Origin: Lentisphaerota bacterium
GTDB taxonomy: Bacteria; Verrucomicrobiota; Lentisphaeria; Victivallales; Victivallaceae
DNA length: 41,923 bases
Direction of reading: 5' to 3'
Assembly: GCA_015061865.1 (NCBI GenBank)
Contig: SUVU01000005.1
Coordinates: 1-41,923 of the forward strand
In this document: piece after piece, positions 1 to 7,634 of the stretch
Layout: each line of letters starts with the position of its first letter
Numbering within the stretch: position 1 is the stretch's first letter
Notes under the pieces: model-generated
The model's input: only the letters and a program-made list of their open reading frames with translations
Databases searched by the model: none
Told to the model about the DNA's origin: nothing
Made by a program: the position numbers and the translations under genes

Positions 1-566
1 TGATAAAAACGGGCGAGCAACCGGAAAAACTTGATGGTTTTCAAAAGTTTACGCAATTCCGTGCGGTCGGTGTCCGTGATGGTTAGCTTCAGGGTTTGAG
101 CGTGACAGATCAATCCCTGTGCCTGGGCGAGATTCAAGCGGTGGAGCAAAGCTTGCGGAGAGACCGGTTTCCACGTTTGGACAGTTTCAAAATCGGGCAG
201 ATCGCCGTAAAAATCCACTTCAGGTTCAGCCGGTTGGAGCGTGCCGGAACGCAATAATTGTGCCGAACGCAAAAAAGTTTCATGGCGCAACTCCGGGTAA
301 TCCAGCTCTATGGGGACGGCAAAATCCGTCCGGTCAAGCAGCAGTTTATTCAATGCCGAAGCCGTTTTGACATCTTTTTCCCCCCGGATGAGCGCCGCAG
401 CTGCCGTTTCCAGTTCGCCGCGGCGCATGGCGGCACCGGCGGCTTGGGAATACAACGAAATCAACCGTTCCGCCAGCGCCAGCAGTGCCGGATCGGCAGG
501 GTCGATCAGTTTGGGTTTTACGGCACTTCCGGAGATCCGGAACGAAAGATGTTCTTTTTTCAGCAT
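1..566 (-). CDS. Bax1-like nuclease (DUF790), 3' end beyond the window
   Basis: Reading the minus strand from the ATG at 566 gives about 188 residues without a stop, running off the left edge. The protein begins MLKKEHLSF and contains LIDPADPALLALAERLI, a GELETA segment, a KLLLDRTDF segment and LLHRLNLAQAQGLI. These match my recollection of the N-terminal half of the DUF790 family, whose archaeal member Bax1 is the nuclease partner of XPB. The catalytic PD-(D/E)XK part would lie beyond the edge and is not visible. The gene starts 19 bases after the XPB-type helicase stop on the same strand, which is the expected Bax1 neighbour and the best support for the call. A weak GGAG lies about 12 bases before the ATG, so translation may be coupled. 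The likely role is structure-specific DNA incision in repair together with the helicase; this is inferred from the family. Confidence 0.75.
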   Translation of the reverse strand, partial: MLKKEHLSFRISGSAVKPKLIDPADPALLALAERLISLYSQAAGAAMRRGELETAAAALIRGEKDVKTASALNKLLLDRTDFAVPIELDYPELRHETFLRSAQLLRSGTLQPAEPEVDFYGDLPDFETVQTWKPVSPQALLHRLNLAQAQGLICHAQTLKLTITDTDRTELRKLLKTIKFFRLLARFY

Positions 567-585
567 GATGGATCCCGGCTCCGGT

Positions 586-1965
586 TCAAATTTTATACCG
601 GTATGCCCGGTGTTCCCGGCGGCGGGAACTGGTTGACTCTTCTGACGTGTTGATACTGACCAATTCATACAGCACCGCCTGCGGTTTGCCTGCCGCAGGA
701 CGGAGGATCCTCCCCAGCCGCTGAACGTGTTCCCTGACACTGCCGGAGCCGGAAACCACGATCCCCACGGCGGCGGCAGGGACATCCACACCCTCGTTGA
801 GGACTTTACTGGTGACCAGTACCGGGTAAGTGCCGGTGCGGAAGTGGTCGAGAAAGGCTTTGCGTTCCGCCGCTTTGGTGTGATGGGTGATGACCGGCAG
901 GGCAAATTTTCTGCCGATCTCATAAGCCGCATCATTGTCGGCGGTAAAAATGATCGTGCTTTCCCCGGCGTGGCGGGTCAGTATCGTGGTGATGGCATCC
1001 AGTTTCGCTTTGCCGGCTCTGGCGATCCGCCGCTGGGTCAGGAACGCTTGAAACGCCTCTTTGCCGCCGGGAAAACGGGCGGTGGCGATCAGAAAATCCG
1101 CCCATCCGGACGGCCGGGCAAAGTTTATCCCCCAGCGCCGTAAAAATGCGGTGTAGACGGTGCGGTTTTGGGCGTAGCGGGCAAATTCTTCGCCGGAAAG
1201 TTCCACCGGAATTTTTTTGACCTGATACGGAGAGAGGATTTTACCTGCCAGTTCCGTGATGTCGATTTCGCAGACGATACCGCCGAGCAGATCGTCCATG
1301 ACGGCGGTGTATTCGGCGTTGAGTTCCGGGGTGGCGGACAGCCCCAGCCGGAACGGTGCGATCGCCATGGCGGCACCGAGGCGGTTTTCCGGGGAGGGCA
1401 GATGGTGGCACTCGTCGGCGATGAGAAAGGCGAACCGGTCGCCGATGAATTCAATATTGAGCAGTGCCGAATCATAAGTGCTGACCGTGATCTCCCGGAT
1501 CTCATGCGCCCCGCCGCCAAGCATCCCCGGAGTGATGCCGAAAGATCTTTCGATCACGCCGCACCATTGGGTCAGCAGGTCGATCGTCGGCACCAGGATC
1601 AGCGTACTGCGGCGCACATGAAAAATCGCCAGCATGGCAAGGATCGTTTTGCCCGCCCCCGTAGGCAGGGCGGTAATGCCACGGCAGTCGTGATTTATCC
1701 AGGCGCTCAATGCCTGCTGCTGATGGGGGTGCGGAGTAATTTCCGTGCGCCACGTCAAATCGTCAAGTTTCCGGTAATTGCGTGCCGCATCGTGAAACGG
1801 GATATTTGCCGCCCGCAGTGCCATTACCACCGCCGCATAATCACACGCTCTGGCACGGAATATGCCCGATCTGGGATCAAGTTGTGCCAGACCGGTGAGG
1901 CAGGGGGGCAGTTCGGCAAGCCCGCTGATTACCAACGTGCCGCTTTGAAAGGCGAGCCGGAGCAT
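586..1965 (-). CDS. XPB/Ssl2-type superfamily 2 DNA helicase
   Basis: A 459-residue DEAD/DEAH-box helicase. Visible motifs in order are an HQQQAL segment near residue 81, Walker A LPTGAGKT at 100-107, motif II DECHH at 184-188, motif III SATPE at 210-214, and a C-terminal RecA fold with GVDVPAA and the motif VI segment VQRLGRILRP. The N-terminal 70 residues correspond to the damage-recognition-like region of short prokaryotic XPB proteins. These are about 450-500 residues, so the length fits. It lies directly upstream of a DUF790 gene, the XPB-Bax1 arrangement known from archaea and some bacteria, so a role as a DNA repair translocase is likely. The start at 1965 is one base after the stop of the upstream small membrane protein, with no clear Shine-Dalgarno, which suggests coupling. 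Confidence 0.9.
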   Translation of the reverse strand: MLRLAFQSGTLVISGLAELPPCLTGLAQLDPRSGIFRARACDYAAVVMALRAANIPFHDAARNYRKLDDLTWRTEITPHPHQQQALSAWINHDCRGITALPTGAGKTILAMLAIFHVRRSTLILVPTIDLLTQWCGVIERSFGITPGMLGGGAHEIREITVSTYDSALLNIEFIGDRFAFLIADECHHLPSPENRLGAAMAIAPFRLGLSATPELNAEYTAVMDDLLGGIVCEIDITELAGKILSPYQVKKIPVELSGEEFARYAQNRTVYTAFLRRWGINFARPSGWADFLIATARFPGGKEAFQAFLTQRRIARAGKAKLDAITTILTRHAGESTIIFTADNDAAYEIGRKFALPVITHHTKAAERKAFLDHFRTGTYPVLVTSKVLNEGVDVPAAAVGIVVSGSGSVREHVQRLGRILRPAAGKPQAVLYELVSINTSEESTSSRRREHRAYRYKI

Positions 1966-1966
1966 G

Positions 1967-2224
1967 TTATTTCTGCTGCTTTTTGGGCGGGCGCTGGACG
2001 GCGCCGCTGAAAAAGCCGACGATGCCGCCGAAAACGGAAAATAGCAGCGAATTGAGGATGCCGCCGCGGAAAATCAGCCCGAATGCCAGAAAAAGTCCCA
2101 GACTGATGATGCCGATGGTCACGCCCCGTTCGATGTTGAAACGGGAATTTTTTTTGGCTTCTTCCTCGACTTCCAGCAGTTTCATCCGCAGCTCTGCGGA
2201 AAGTTCTTTGTTTTCCTCGTCCAT
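1967..2224 (-). CDS. Small two-helix membrane protein, unknown function
   Basis: An 85-residue protein. It has a charged, probably helical N-terminus (residues 1-32, rich in Glu and Lys), two hydrophobic segments at about 34-52 and 57-74, and a basic tail ending PPKKQQK. AAAGGG lies 8 bases before the ATG and supports the start. It sits between the pseudouridine synthase gene and the XPB helicase gene in a tight minus-strand operon; its stop is one base from the helicase ATG. I do not recognise a family and assign no function. The opposite-strand reading at the same place is best treated as a shadow. Confidence 0.7.
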   Translation of the reverse strand: MDEENKELSAELRMKLLEVEEEAKKNSRFNIERGVTIGIISLGLFLAFGLIFRGGILNSLLFSVFGGIVGFFSGAVQRPPKKQQK

Positions 2225-2236
2225 ATTTTTACCCTT

Positions 2237-3190
2237 TCACATTTGGTCAACAAATTTTTGCAGTTCATCCGGCAGCGGTGAGGCGAAATGGTGCGCTGTT
2301 CCGGTCGCCGGATCGGTGAAATCAAGTTCGCAGGAGTGCAGTGCCTGCCGGGAAAAAATCAAACGCTCCCGGTCGGTTGCGGTGAGTTCTTCACTGCGCT
2401 GTTTCAGGTAGAAATTCTCATTGACTCCGTAAAGTTTATCCCCTGTTACCGGAAAACCCAGCGAACAGAGCGTCGCCCGGATCTGGTGCATCCTGCCGGT
2501 TCCCAGCTGCGCCTGCACCAGCGAAAAACCGCCGCCGCGTTTCAGACAGGTAAAGGTGGTGGCGGCAGTTTCAAACGGCGGGACTGCGGGCATTTCAGCG
2601 GTGAAAAGGCGCTTTTTGCGGATGACACCGCCGGCGCGGGAGAGAAAACCGTCTGCCTGACAGGTTGCCGGGAAATCGCCGTGGACGATCACCTGATAAG
2701 TTTTGGCGCTGACGTTGCGCTGTTTGGCAAATGCCGCCGCTGCCGGCGCATTTTTTGCCGCCAGCAGCAAGCCGCTGGTTTCCCGGTCGAGCCGGTTGAT
2801 GAAGTGGATCTCGCCGTAACGGGAGCAGAGCAGATGCCATAACGTGTGTTTGAAAAACGGCCCTGCCGGGTGCATGCAGAGATTGCCCGGTTTGTCAATG
2901 ACCAGAAATGTCTCCGTTTCGGCGACGATCCGGTAGTTGAGGTCGGCGGGCGGTTCCACGATGTCGCCGGGACGGTACTCGATCACATCGTGGAGTGCAA
3001 GCACCGTTTCCGGCGTGACGGATTTGCCGTTGAGAGTGATCTCGCCGGATGCGATCCGTTGACACCACTCCTCCCGGCTGCGGTAGGTGAACCGTCCGGC
3101 AAGCATATCTGCCAGCAGCAAACCGGCACTGCTCCAATCTGCTGCCGTGCGGATGATGCGCTCGTTGAGCGACTGGACAGAGTGTTTCAT
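2237..3190 (-). CDS. RluA-family RNA pseudouridine synthase with N-terminal S4 domain
   Basis: A 317-residue enzyme that isomerises uridine to pseudouridine in rRNA or tRNA. An S4-type RNA-binding segment covers about residues 25-75 (REEWCQRIASGEITLNG). The catalytic motif is INRLDRETSG with the aspartate at residue 135. Downstream lie the KTYQVIVHG segment and GRMHQIRATLCSLGFPVTGD, both typical of RluA/RluC/RluD proteins. The exact target site cannot be read from the sequence, so no symbol is given. The start at 3190 is three bases after the rdgB stop, so it is probably coupled to rdgB. Length and domain order are normal for the family. Confidence 0.92.
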   Translation of the reverse strand: MKHSVQSLNERIIRTAADWSSAGLLLADMLAGRFTYRSREEWCQRIASGEITLNGKSVTPETVLALHDVIEYRPGDIVEPPADLNYRIVAETETFLVIDKPGNLCMHPAGPFFKHTLWHLLCSRYGEIHFINRLDRETSGLLLAAKNAPAAAAFAKQRNVSAKTYQVIVHGDFPATCQADGFLSRAGGVIRKKRLFTAEMPAVPPFETAATTFTCLKRGGGFSLVQAQLGTGRMHQIRATLCSLGFPVTGDKLYGVNENFYLKQRSEELTATDRERLIFSRQALHSCELDFTDPATGTAHHFASPLPDELQKFVDQM

Positions 3191-3193
3191 CCC

Positions 3194-3793
3194 TTAAAAT
3201 TCATCATCCAGAATGGACATTTCGTCTTCGACAAATTCCAACGCTTTGGCGTAGGCTCTGGCACGGTGGCTGATGCGGTTTTTCTCCTCCTGAGTGAGTT
3301 CGGCAAAACTTTTGTCGAATCCCTCCGGCTGGAAAACCGGATCGTACCCGAAACCGTTTTCGCCCCGGGGGGCGGTGAGGATCGTACCTTTGACTTCGCC
3401 TTCAAAAGTTTCGATGACTTCGCCGTTGGCGGCGATGGCGATGACGCAGACGAAACGGGCGCTGCGGTCGGTGACACCCTCCATTTCGCCGAGCAGTTTG
3501 GCGATGCGCTCACTGTCAGTGGCGGCGTAACGGGAGGAGTGGATACCGGGTCTGCCGTCAAGTGCGGCAACTTCCAGACCGGAATCATCGGCAAACGCCG
3601 GGACGTCGCAGTATTTGCAGGCGGCGACGGCTTTGATCGAAGCGTTTTCTTTGAAAGTGGAGCCGTTTTCCTCCGGTTCAGTGTAGTTCGGGTAATCCAG
3701 CAGGGATTTCAATTCCACATTCTGTCCGTCCAAAAGCTGGCGGTATTCCTCAAGTTTGTGTTTGTTTCCGGTAGCGGCGACGATATATGCCAT
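3194..3793 (-). CDS. rdgB: RdgB/HAM1-type dITP/XTP pyrophosphatase
   Basis: A 199-residue non-canonical purine NTP pyrophosphatase that hydrolyses dITP, dXTP and ITP to the monophosphate and so keeps these bases out of nucleic acid. The N-terminus AATGNKHKLEEY, the metal-site segment FADDSGLEVAALDGRPG and the C-terminal SHRARA segment are diagnostic. I chose the ATG at 3793 because GGAGAAG lies just upstream and family proteins begin with this strand. A longer in-frame reading to 3958 would run through the promoter and into tilS. It is the first gene of the minus-strand operon and has a TTGAAA-17-TATAAT promoter immediately upstream. Confidence 0.94.
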   Translation of the reverse strand: MAYIVAATGNKHKLEEYRQLLDGQNVELKSLLDYPNYTEPEENGSTFKENASIKAVAACKYCDVPAFADDSGLEVAALDGRPGIHSSRYAATDSERIAKLLGEMEGVTDRSARFVCVIAIAANGEVIETFEGEVKGTILTAPRGENGFGYDPVFQPEGFDKSFAELTQEEKNRISHRARAYAKALEFVEDEMSILDDEF

Positions 3794-3822
3794 GATCTTC
3801 TCCAAAAAATTACTGTAATTGA

Positions 3823-3850
3823 TTGCATAACGCTTTGACAACGTTATATT
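3823..3850 (+). promoter_or_regulatory. Candidate promoter for tilS
   Basis: TTGCAT (3823-3828), a 16-base spacer and TATATT (3845-3850) on the plus strand, 27 bases before the tilS ATG. The -10 overlaps the -10 of the divergent rdgB promoter. A better -35 (TTGACA, 3835-3840) is present but has no matching -10 at a normal distance. Confidence 0.45.
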
Positions 3851-3876
3851 ATAAAGCATAAAGGATGTAATTTCAA
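3848..3876 (-). promoter_or_regulatory. Promoter for the rdgB operon
   Basis: On the minus strand the -35 TTGAAA (3871-3876) and -10 TATAAT (3848-3853) are separated by exactly 17 bases. It lies about 55 bases upstream of the rdgB ATG. The -35 overlaps the leader of tilS on the other strand, so the two genes share a back-to-back promoter region. Confidence 0.75.
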
Positions 3877-5166
3877 ATGGATCAGGCGAAAAAAACATAT
3901 TTGGTGGGGTTTTCCGGCGGTGCGGACAGCACTGCGGCGCTGCTGTGGGCGGCGGCACAGGCGCAGAAATGCGGCAGCAGAGTCGTGGCAGTTCACTTCA
4001 ATCACCATCTCCGGGGCAGTGAATCCGATGCTGAAGCGGCGCATGCCGCTGCATTTGCTGCTGCCAGAAAAGTGGAATTCCGGCTGATCGACCTCGATAT
4101 CGCTCCGGGCGGCAATCTGGAATCCCGTGCCCGTCATGCCCGGTTGGAGGCGTGGAAAAACTTGTGCGGCGAATATGATGATCCGGTGGTCATTACCGGA
4201 CATCATCAGGATGACCGTATCGAAAATATGTTTCTGCGCATCGGCAGGGGAAGCAATGTTTCCGGCTTGACCGGGCTGCAGGAGTGTGCTGAAGTCGGAG
4301 GGGTGAAGTTTTTCCGCCCGTTGCTGCATTGGAGCCGGATGGAGATCGAGGAATTTCTCCGGTCGGAAAATGTGGACACCTGGGCGGTGGATTCCAGCAA
4401 TCTGACGTGCGATTATGCCCGCAATGCCCTGCGCAATAAAATTCTGCCGGAGCTGTACCGCCTCTTTCCCGGCGGCAGAAACGCCGTGGCACAGACGCTG
4501 GATAATCTGGCGGCAGATGCGGAGTATCTGGAGCGCGAAACGTACCGGCTTTACCGGGATGGTGAGCCGGAAACAGTGGATTTCTGGCAGCAATTGCCTC
4601 CGGCATTGTTGCCCCGGGCGGCGCAGATGTTTGTCGCTGAAAAGTGCGGCGGCAAATTGCCGCTGAACCGGAGCAGTCTGCAGCGGTTCAGCGATGCCGT
4701 GAGAGCCGGCAGCAGCGGGATCGTTCCGTTAAGCGGCAGCCGGATGTTGCGGATCTCCGGCGGACGGTTGAGCGTCAATGCTGATACCCCCCCCGCTCTG
4801 GTCTGGAACCGGTGCGAACAAGCGGAAGTGCGCTGGGGCGGATGGATACTTGCGGCGGAACCGGCGGCGGAAATCCCGGCATCAACGGGGCGGTTTGAGG
4901 CGTATTTTGATGGTGAAACATTGCCGGAAATATTGACCGTCGGGGCGGCAGAGCCGGGGGAGAAAATGCTCCCGTTCGGCGGTACAGCGGCGGTCAAAAT
5001 CAAAAAATTGCGGATCGACCGCAAAATCCCGGCGTTTCCGGCAGTCCCGGTGGTGCGGGATGGTGACGGCAGGGTGTTGTGGGTGGCGGGAGTGCGCCAT
5101 TCCGACCACTGCAAGGTGGAAAAAAATCGCCGCTGTATCCGGATTTTTGCTGAAAAAGCGGAATAA
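3877..5166 (+). CDS. tilS: tRNA(Ile)-lysidine synthetase TilS
   Basis: A 429-residue enzyme that uses ATP and lysine to convert C34 of tRNA-Ile(CAU) to lysidine, so that it reads AUA instead of AUG; normally essential. The N-type PP-loop is SGGADST at residues 13-19. It is followed by FNHHLRGSESD, the ITGHHQDDRIENMFLRI segment and the RNALRNKILPEL segment, all standard for TilS. The C-terminal half (about 210-429) is the less conserved tRNA-binding region and ends with the TilS C-domain-like segment. An AAGGAT lies about 11 bases before the ATG. It is transcribed divergently from rdgB. Confidence 0.95.
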   Translation: MDQAKKTYLVGFSGGADSTAALLWAAAQAQKCGSRVVAVHFNHHLRGSESDAEAAHAAAFAAARKVEFRLIDLDIAPGGNLESRARHARLEAWKNLCGEYDDPVVITGHHQDDRIENMFLRIGRGSNVSGLTGLQECAEVGGVKFFRPLLHWSRMEIEEFLRSENVDTWAVDSSNLTCDYARNALRNKILPELYRLFPGGRNAVAQTLDNLAADAEYLERETYRLYRDGEPETVDFWQQLPPALLPRAAQMFVAEKCGGKLPLNRSSLQRFSDAVRAGSSGIVPLSGSRMLRISGGRLSVNADTPPALVWNRCEQAEVRWGGWILAAEPAAEIPASTGRFEAYFDGETLPEILTVGAAEPGEKMLPFGGTAAVKIKKLRIDRKIPAFPAVPVVRDGDGRVLWVAGVRHSDHCKVEKNRRCIRIFAEKAE

Positions 5167-5180
5167 TCGGGCGTAAAAAC

Positions 5181-5209
5181 TTGCAAAAAGCGCTCAGAGG
5201 TGATATTTT
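5181..5209 (+). promoter_or_regulatory. Candidate promoter for the nagB-like/deacetylase pair
   Basis: TTGCAA (5181-5186), a 17-base spacer and TATTTT (5204-5209). It lies 44 bases before the ATG at 5253, which has a good AGGAG at 5241-5245. Both hexamers are imperfect. Confidence 0.4.
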
Positions 5210-5252
5210 GTTATCGTACAAGCCCTTTATCAATAAAACAAGGAGTTGAAAA

Positions 5253-6182
5253 ATGAGAGCTTATTCCAAAATTTCTGCCGATTGGTGGGATTACACGACC
5301 CTCGATCGCGAGATCCTCGATGCCGCATCCCGGATCACCATCGAAAACCTGAAAAGTTTTGAACGTCCCGGCTTCAAAATCAACCTGTTTGATACCCTGC
5401 AGGAGTTCTACTGCGCCGAAGCTCTGGAATATATCAGCTGCTGGAAAAAAGCCACCGCTGACAATCCCTGCGGTATCTGCGGCCCGATCGGTCCGACCGA
5501 ACAGCTCCCGCTGGTCGCCCAGATCGTCAACGAAACCGGTCTGAATCTGAAACACGCCCACTTCTGGGGCATGGATGAATGGGCGCTGGACGGCGACGTG
5601 CCCGCCGGAATGGACTTCCCGCTGGGTTTTGCCAAAGCCGACTGGGATCTCTGCTTCTCCCGCATCCGTCCGGAATTGCGTATGCCCATGGAAAATATGC
5701 ACTTCCCCAACGGCGATCTCGCCGCATATGAAAAATCCTATGATGAAGCCAAATGTCTGCTGATGCAGGGCGGTCAGGGCGAAACCAAACACTGGGCGTT
5801 CAATGACCCCGTGCCCCGCAAAGGCGAATATAAAGACAATCCGCCCAGCCCCGAGGAATACCGCAAAAAAGGTACCCGTCTGGTCGAGTTGCACCCGATC
5901 ACGCTGATCCAGAATGCCCGTACTTCCGGCGGCGGTACCGTGCAGAACGTGCCGAACCGTGCTTTCACCGTCGGGCCGGTGCAGACCTGGAAATCCGACC
6001 GGGTCTCCATCTGGCATCCGGGCCACCACGACAATCCGTTCGGTATGCGGTTGACCACGTTTATGATCTCCCAGAAAATTGCGGACAGTGCCGTGCCGAT
6101 GTCGTTGTTGAGCGACCACGACGATGTGGTTTTCAACTTCTACCGCCCGGGCTTCGGTGTTTGTGACGTGGAGATGCATTGA
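5253..6182 (+). CDS. Divergent glucosamine-6-phosphate deaminase (NagB)-like protein
   Basis: A 309-residue protein of the NagB/6-phosphogluconolactonase superfamily. NagB converts glucosamine-6-phosphate to fructose-6-phosphate and ammonia. The family's FxMDEY segment appears as FWGMDEW (Asp108, Glu109), which places the catalytic base. The second active-site loop, GxGxDGHxAFNE in E. coli NagB, appears as [12 protein letters not shown]. The histidine is kept (His180), but the positions of E. coli Asp141 and Glu148 are Thr178 and Asp185. The substrate may therefore differ from glucosamine-6-phosphate. Residues 186-215 form a family-atypical insertion rich in Pro and Lys. Its stop lies two bases before the ATG of a PIG-L-type deacetylase, so the two products probably act in one amino-sugar pathway; this is inference. 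Confidence 0.75.
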   Translation: MRAYSKISADWWDYTTLDREILDAASRITIENLKSFERPGFKINLFDTLQEFYCAEALEYISCWKKATADNPCGICGPIGPTEQLPLVAQIVNETGLNLKHAHFWGMDEWALDGDVPAGMDFPLGFAKADWDLCFSRIRPELRMPMENMHFPNGDLAAYEKSYDEAKCLLMQGGQGETKHWAFNDPVPRKGEYKDNPPSPEEYRKKGTRLVELHPITLIQNARTSGGGTVQNVPNRAFTVGPVQTWKSDRVSIWHPGHHDNPFGMRLTTFMISQKIADSAVPMSLLSDHDDVVFNFYRPGFGVCDVEMH

Positions 6183-6184
6183 TC

Positions 6185-6946
6185 ATGGCTAAAAGAGCGA
6201 TTGCAATCGCCTGTCATCCTGACGATATCGAATTCATGATGGCGGGTACTCTCATCCGGCTCAAAGAAGCCGGTTACGAGATCCATTATATGAATATTGC
6301 CGACGGTGCGCTCGGCGGCAATATGCTTTGCCACAGCGAACTTGCCGCCCGCCGCCGTTCGGAAGCGATGGCTGCGGCGAAGATCATCGGTGCGGTCTAT
6401 CACGAATCCATCGCCCATGATATCGAGGTTTTCTACAATACCGAACAGCTGACCAAAGTTGTCCGGGTCATCCGTGAAGTCGATCCGGAAATCGTGCTGA
6501 CCCACGGGCCGTTTGACTATATGGAAGACCATATCAACGCCGGCCGTCTTGCCACCAGCGCCGCATTCTGCCGCGGCATGGGCAACTTCCGCGGTGCGGA
6601 AGACCTCAAACCGGTGATGACCGATGTGTGTGTCTATCACTCATTGCCGCTGTCACTGTGCGACCAGCTCAACCGCCCGGTCGTGCCGGATGTCTTTGTG
6701 GATGTGACTTCGACGATCCCGACCAAACGGGAGATGTTGAATTGCCACCAGACCCAGAAGCAGTGGCTGGATGAGAGCCAGTGCATGGATGCGTATCTGG
6801 ACGACATGGTTTCCCGTGCCAAAACGATGGGCGACCTGTGCGGTTTCTGCGAATACGCTGAGGGCTGGATCCGTCATAACCCCAATGGTTTCTGTCCGGC
6901 GGATTTTGATCCGCTGAGCATAATTTCCCGTCCGGCAGTCAAGTAA
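6185..6946 (+). CDS. PIG-L/LmbE-family deacetylase
   Basis: A 253-residue zinc-dependent N-deacetylase of the LmbE/PIG-L family, which removes acetyl groups from N-acetylglucosamine-containing compounds. It opens with the metal motif CHPDDIE at residues 9-15, then ARRRSEAMAAAKIIG (family helix), and has the third ligand region MEDHINAG. I chose the ATG at 6185, which has GGAG about 11 bases upstream; an in-frame TTG at 6179 is less likely. The stop overlaps the leader of ispD. Pairing with the NagB-like gene suggests deacetylation followed by deamination or isomerisation of an amino sugar. The true substrate (free sugar, sugar phosphate or glycoconjugate) cannot be told from the sequence. Confidence 0.85.
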   Translation: MAKRAIAIACHPDDIEFMMAGTLIRLKEAGYEIHYMNIADGALGGNMLCHSELAARRRSEAMAAAKIIGAVYHESIAHDIEVFYNTEQLTKVVRVIREVDPEIVLTHGPFDYMEDHINAGRLATSAAFCRGMGNFRGAEDLKPVMTDVCVYHSLPLSLCDQLNRPVVPDVFVDVTSTIPTKREMLNCHQTQKQWLDESQCMDAYLDDMVSRAKTMGDLCGFCEYAEGWIRHNPNGFCPADFDPLSIISRPAVK

Positions 6947-6947
6947 A

Positions 6948-7628
6948 ATGATTCCGGATCTGGGGGTGGTCATCGCTGCGGGCGGCAGTTCGCAGCGGTA
7001 CGGGGCAAAAAATAAATTGACCGAAATGCTCGGTTCATTGCCGGTATTGCTGCACAGCATCCGGGCATTTGCCCCGCTGGCCGCCCCCGGAAATATGATC
7101 GTCGCCGCCGGGCGCGGAGTATTGGATGAATACGCTGCGCTGGCGGCAGAGTATCTGCCGGACGTGGACGTGCGTTTCGTCCCCGGCGGCAGTACCCGCA
7201 CTGAATCAGTGCGTAATGCTCTGGCAGCATTGCCGCTGCAGCAGGGAGTCGTTGCCGTGCATGATGCGGCACGGCCTCTGGCGACAGCAGAGTTGCTGGA
7301 GCGTCTGGTTGCGCGCGCCCGTGTGTGCGGGGGCGCGATCGCCGCAAGCAGGGTGGTTGACAGTTTGAAACGGGTCAGTGCCGATGGCGTGACGATCGCC
7401 GCTCCGGTGTCGAGAGATGGTCTGTTTCAGGCGGAAACCCCGCAAGTTTTTGATTTGGAAAAGTTCCGTTATGCCTGTGAGCAGTTGGGGGATGTCACCC
7501 CGACTGACGATGCCGAAGTCATGCGTTTGGCGGGGTATCAGGTGGAGCTGGTGATTTCGGGGCAGTGGAATCTCAAATTGACCTCCCCGGATGATTTGGA
7601 TAAGTTGCGCCGCATTTACACGGAGTGA
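6948..7628 (+). CDS. ispD: 2-C-methyl-D-erythritol 4-phosphate cytidylyltransferase IspD
   Basis: A 226-residue cytidylyltransferase of the MEP isoprenoid pathway, joining CTP and methylerythritol phosphate. The nucleotide-binding N-terminus IAAGGSSQRYG is present with its downstream lysine (NKLTE). The VHDAARPL segment, the TPTDDAEVM segment and the C-terminal KLTSPDDL are the standard IspD landmarks. The length matches the family (about 230). The ATG at 6948 begins one base after the deacetylase stop, so the genes are almost certainly cotranscribed although unrelated in pathway. The stop is 6 bases before the next ATG. Confidence 0.94.
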   Translation: MIPDLGVVIAAGGSSQRYGAKNKLTEMLGSLPVLLHSIRAFAPLAAPGNMIVAAGRGVLDEYAALAAEYLPDVDVRFVPGGSTRTESVRNALAALPLQQGVVAVHDAARPLATAELLERLVARARVCGGAIAASRVVDSLKRVSADGVTIAAPVSRDGLFQAETPQVFDLEKFRYACEQLGDVTPTDDAEVMRLAGYQVELVISGQWNLKLTSPDDLDKLRRIYTE

Positions 7629-7634
7629 GCAGTT

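Noticed and set aside
3794-3958. N-terminal extension of rdgB to 3958
   Set aside because: It would cross the rdgB promoter and read antisense into tilS; the ATG at 3793 has a good ribosome site and family-like start.
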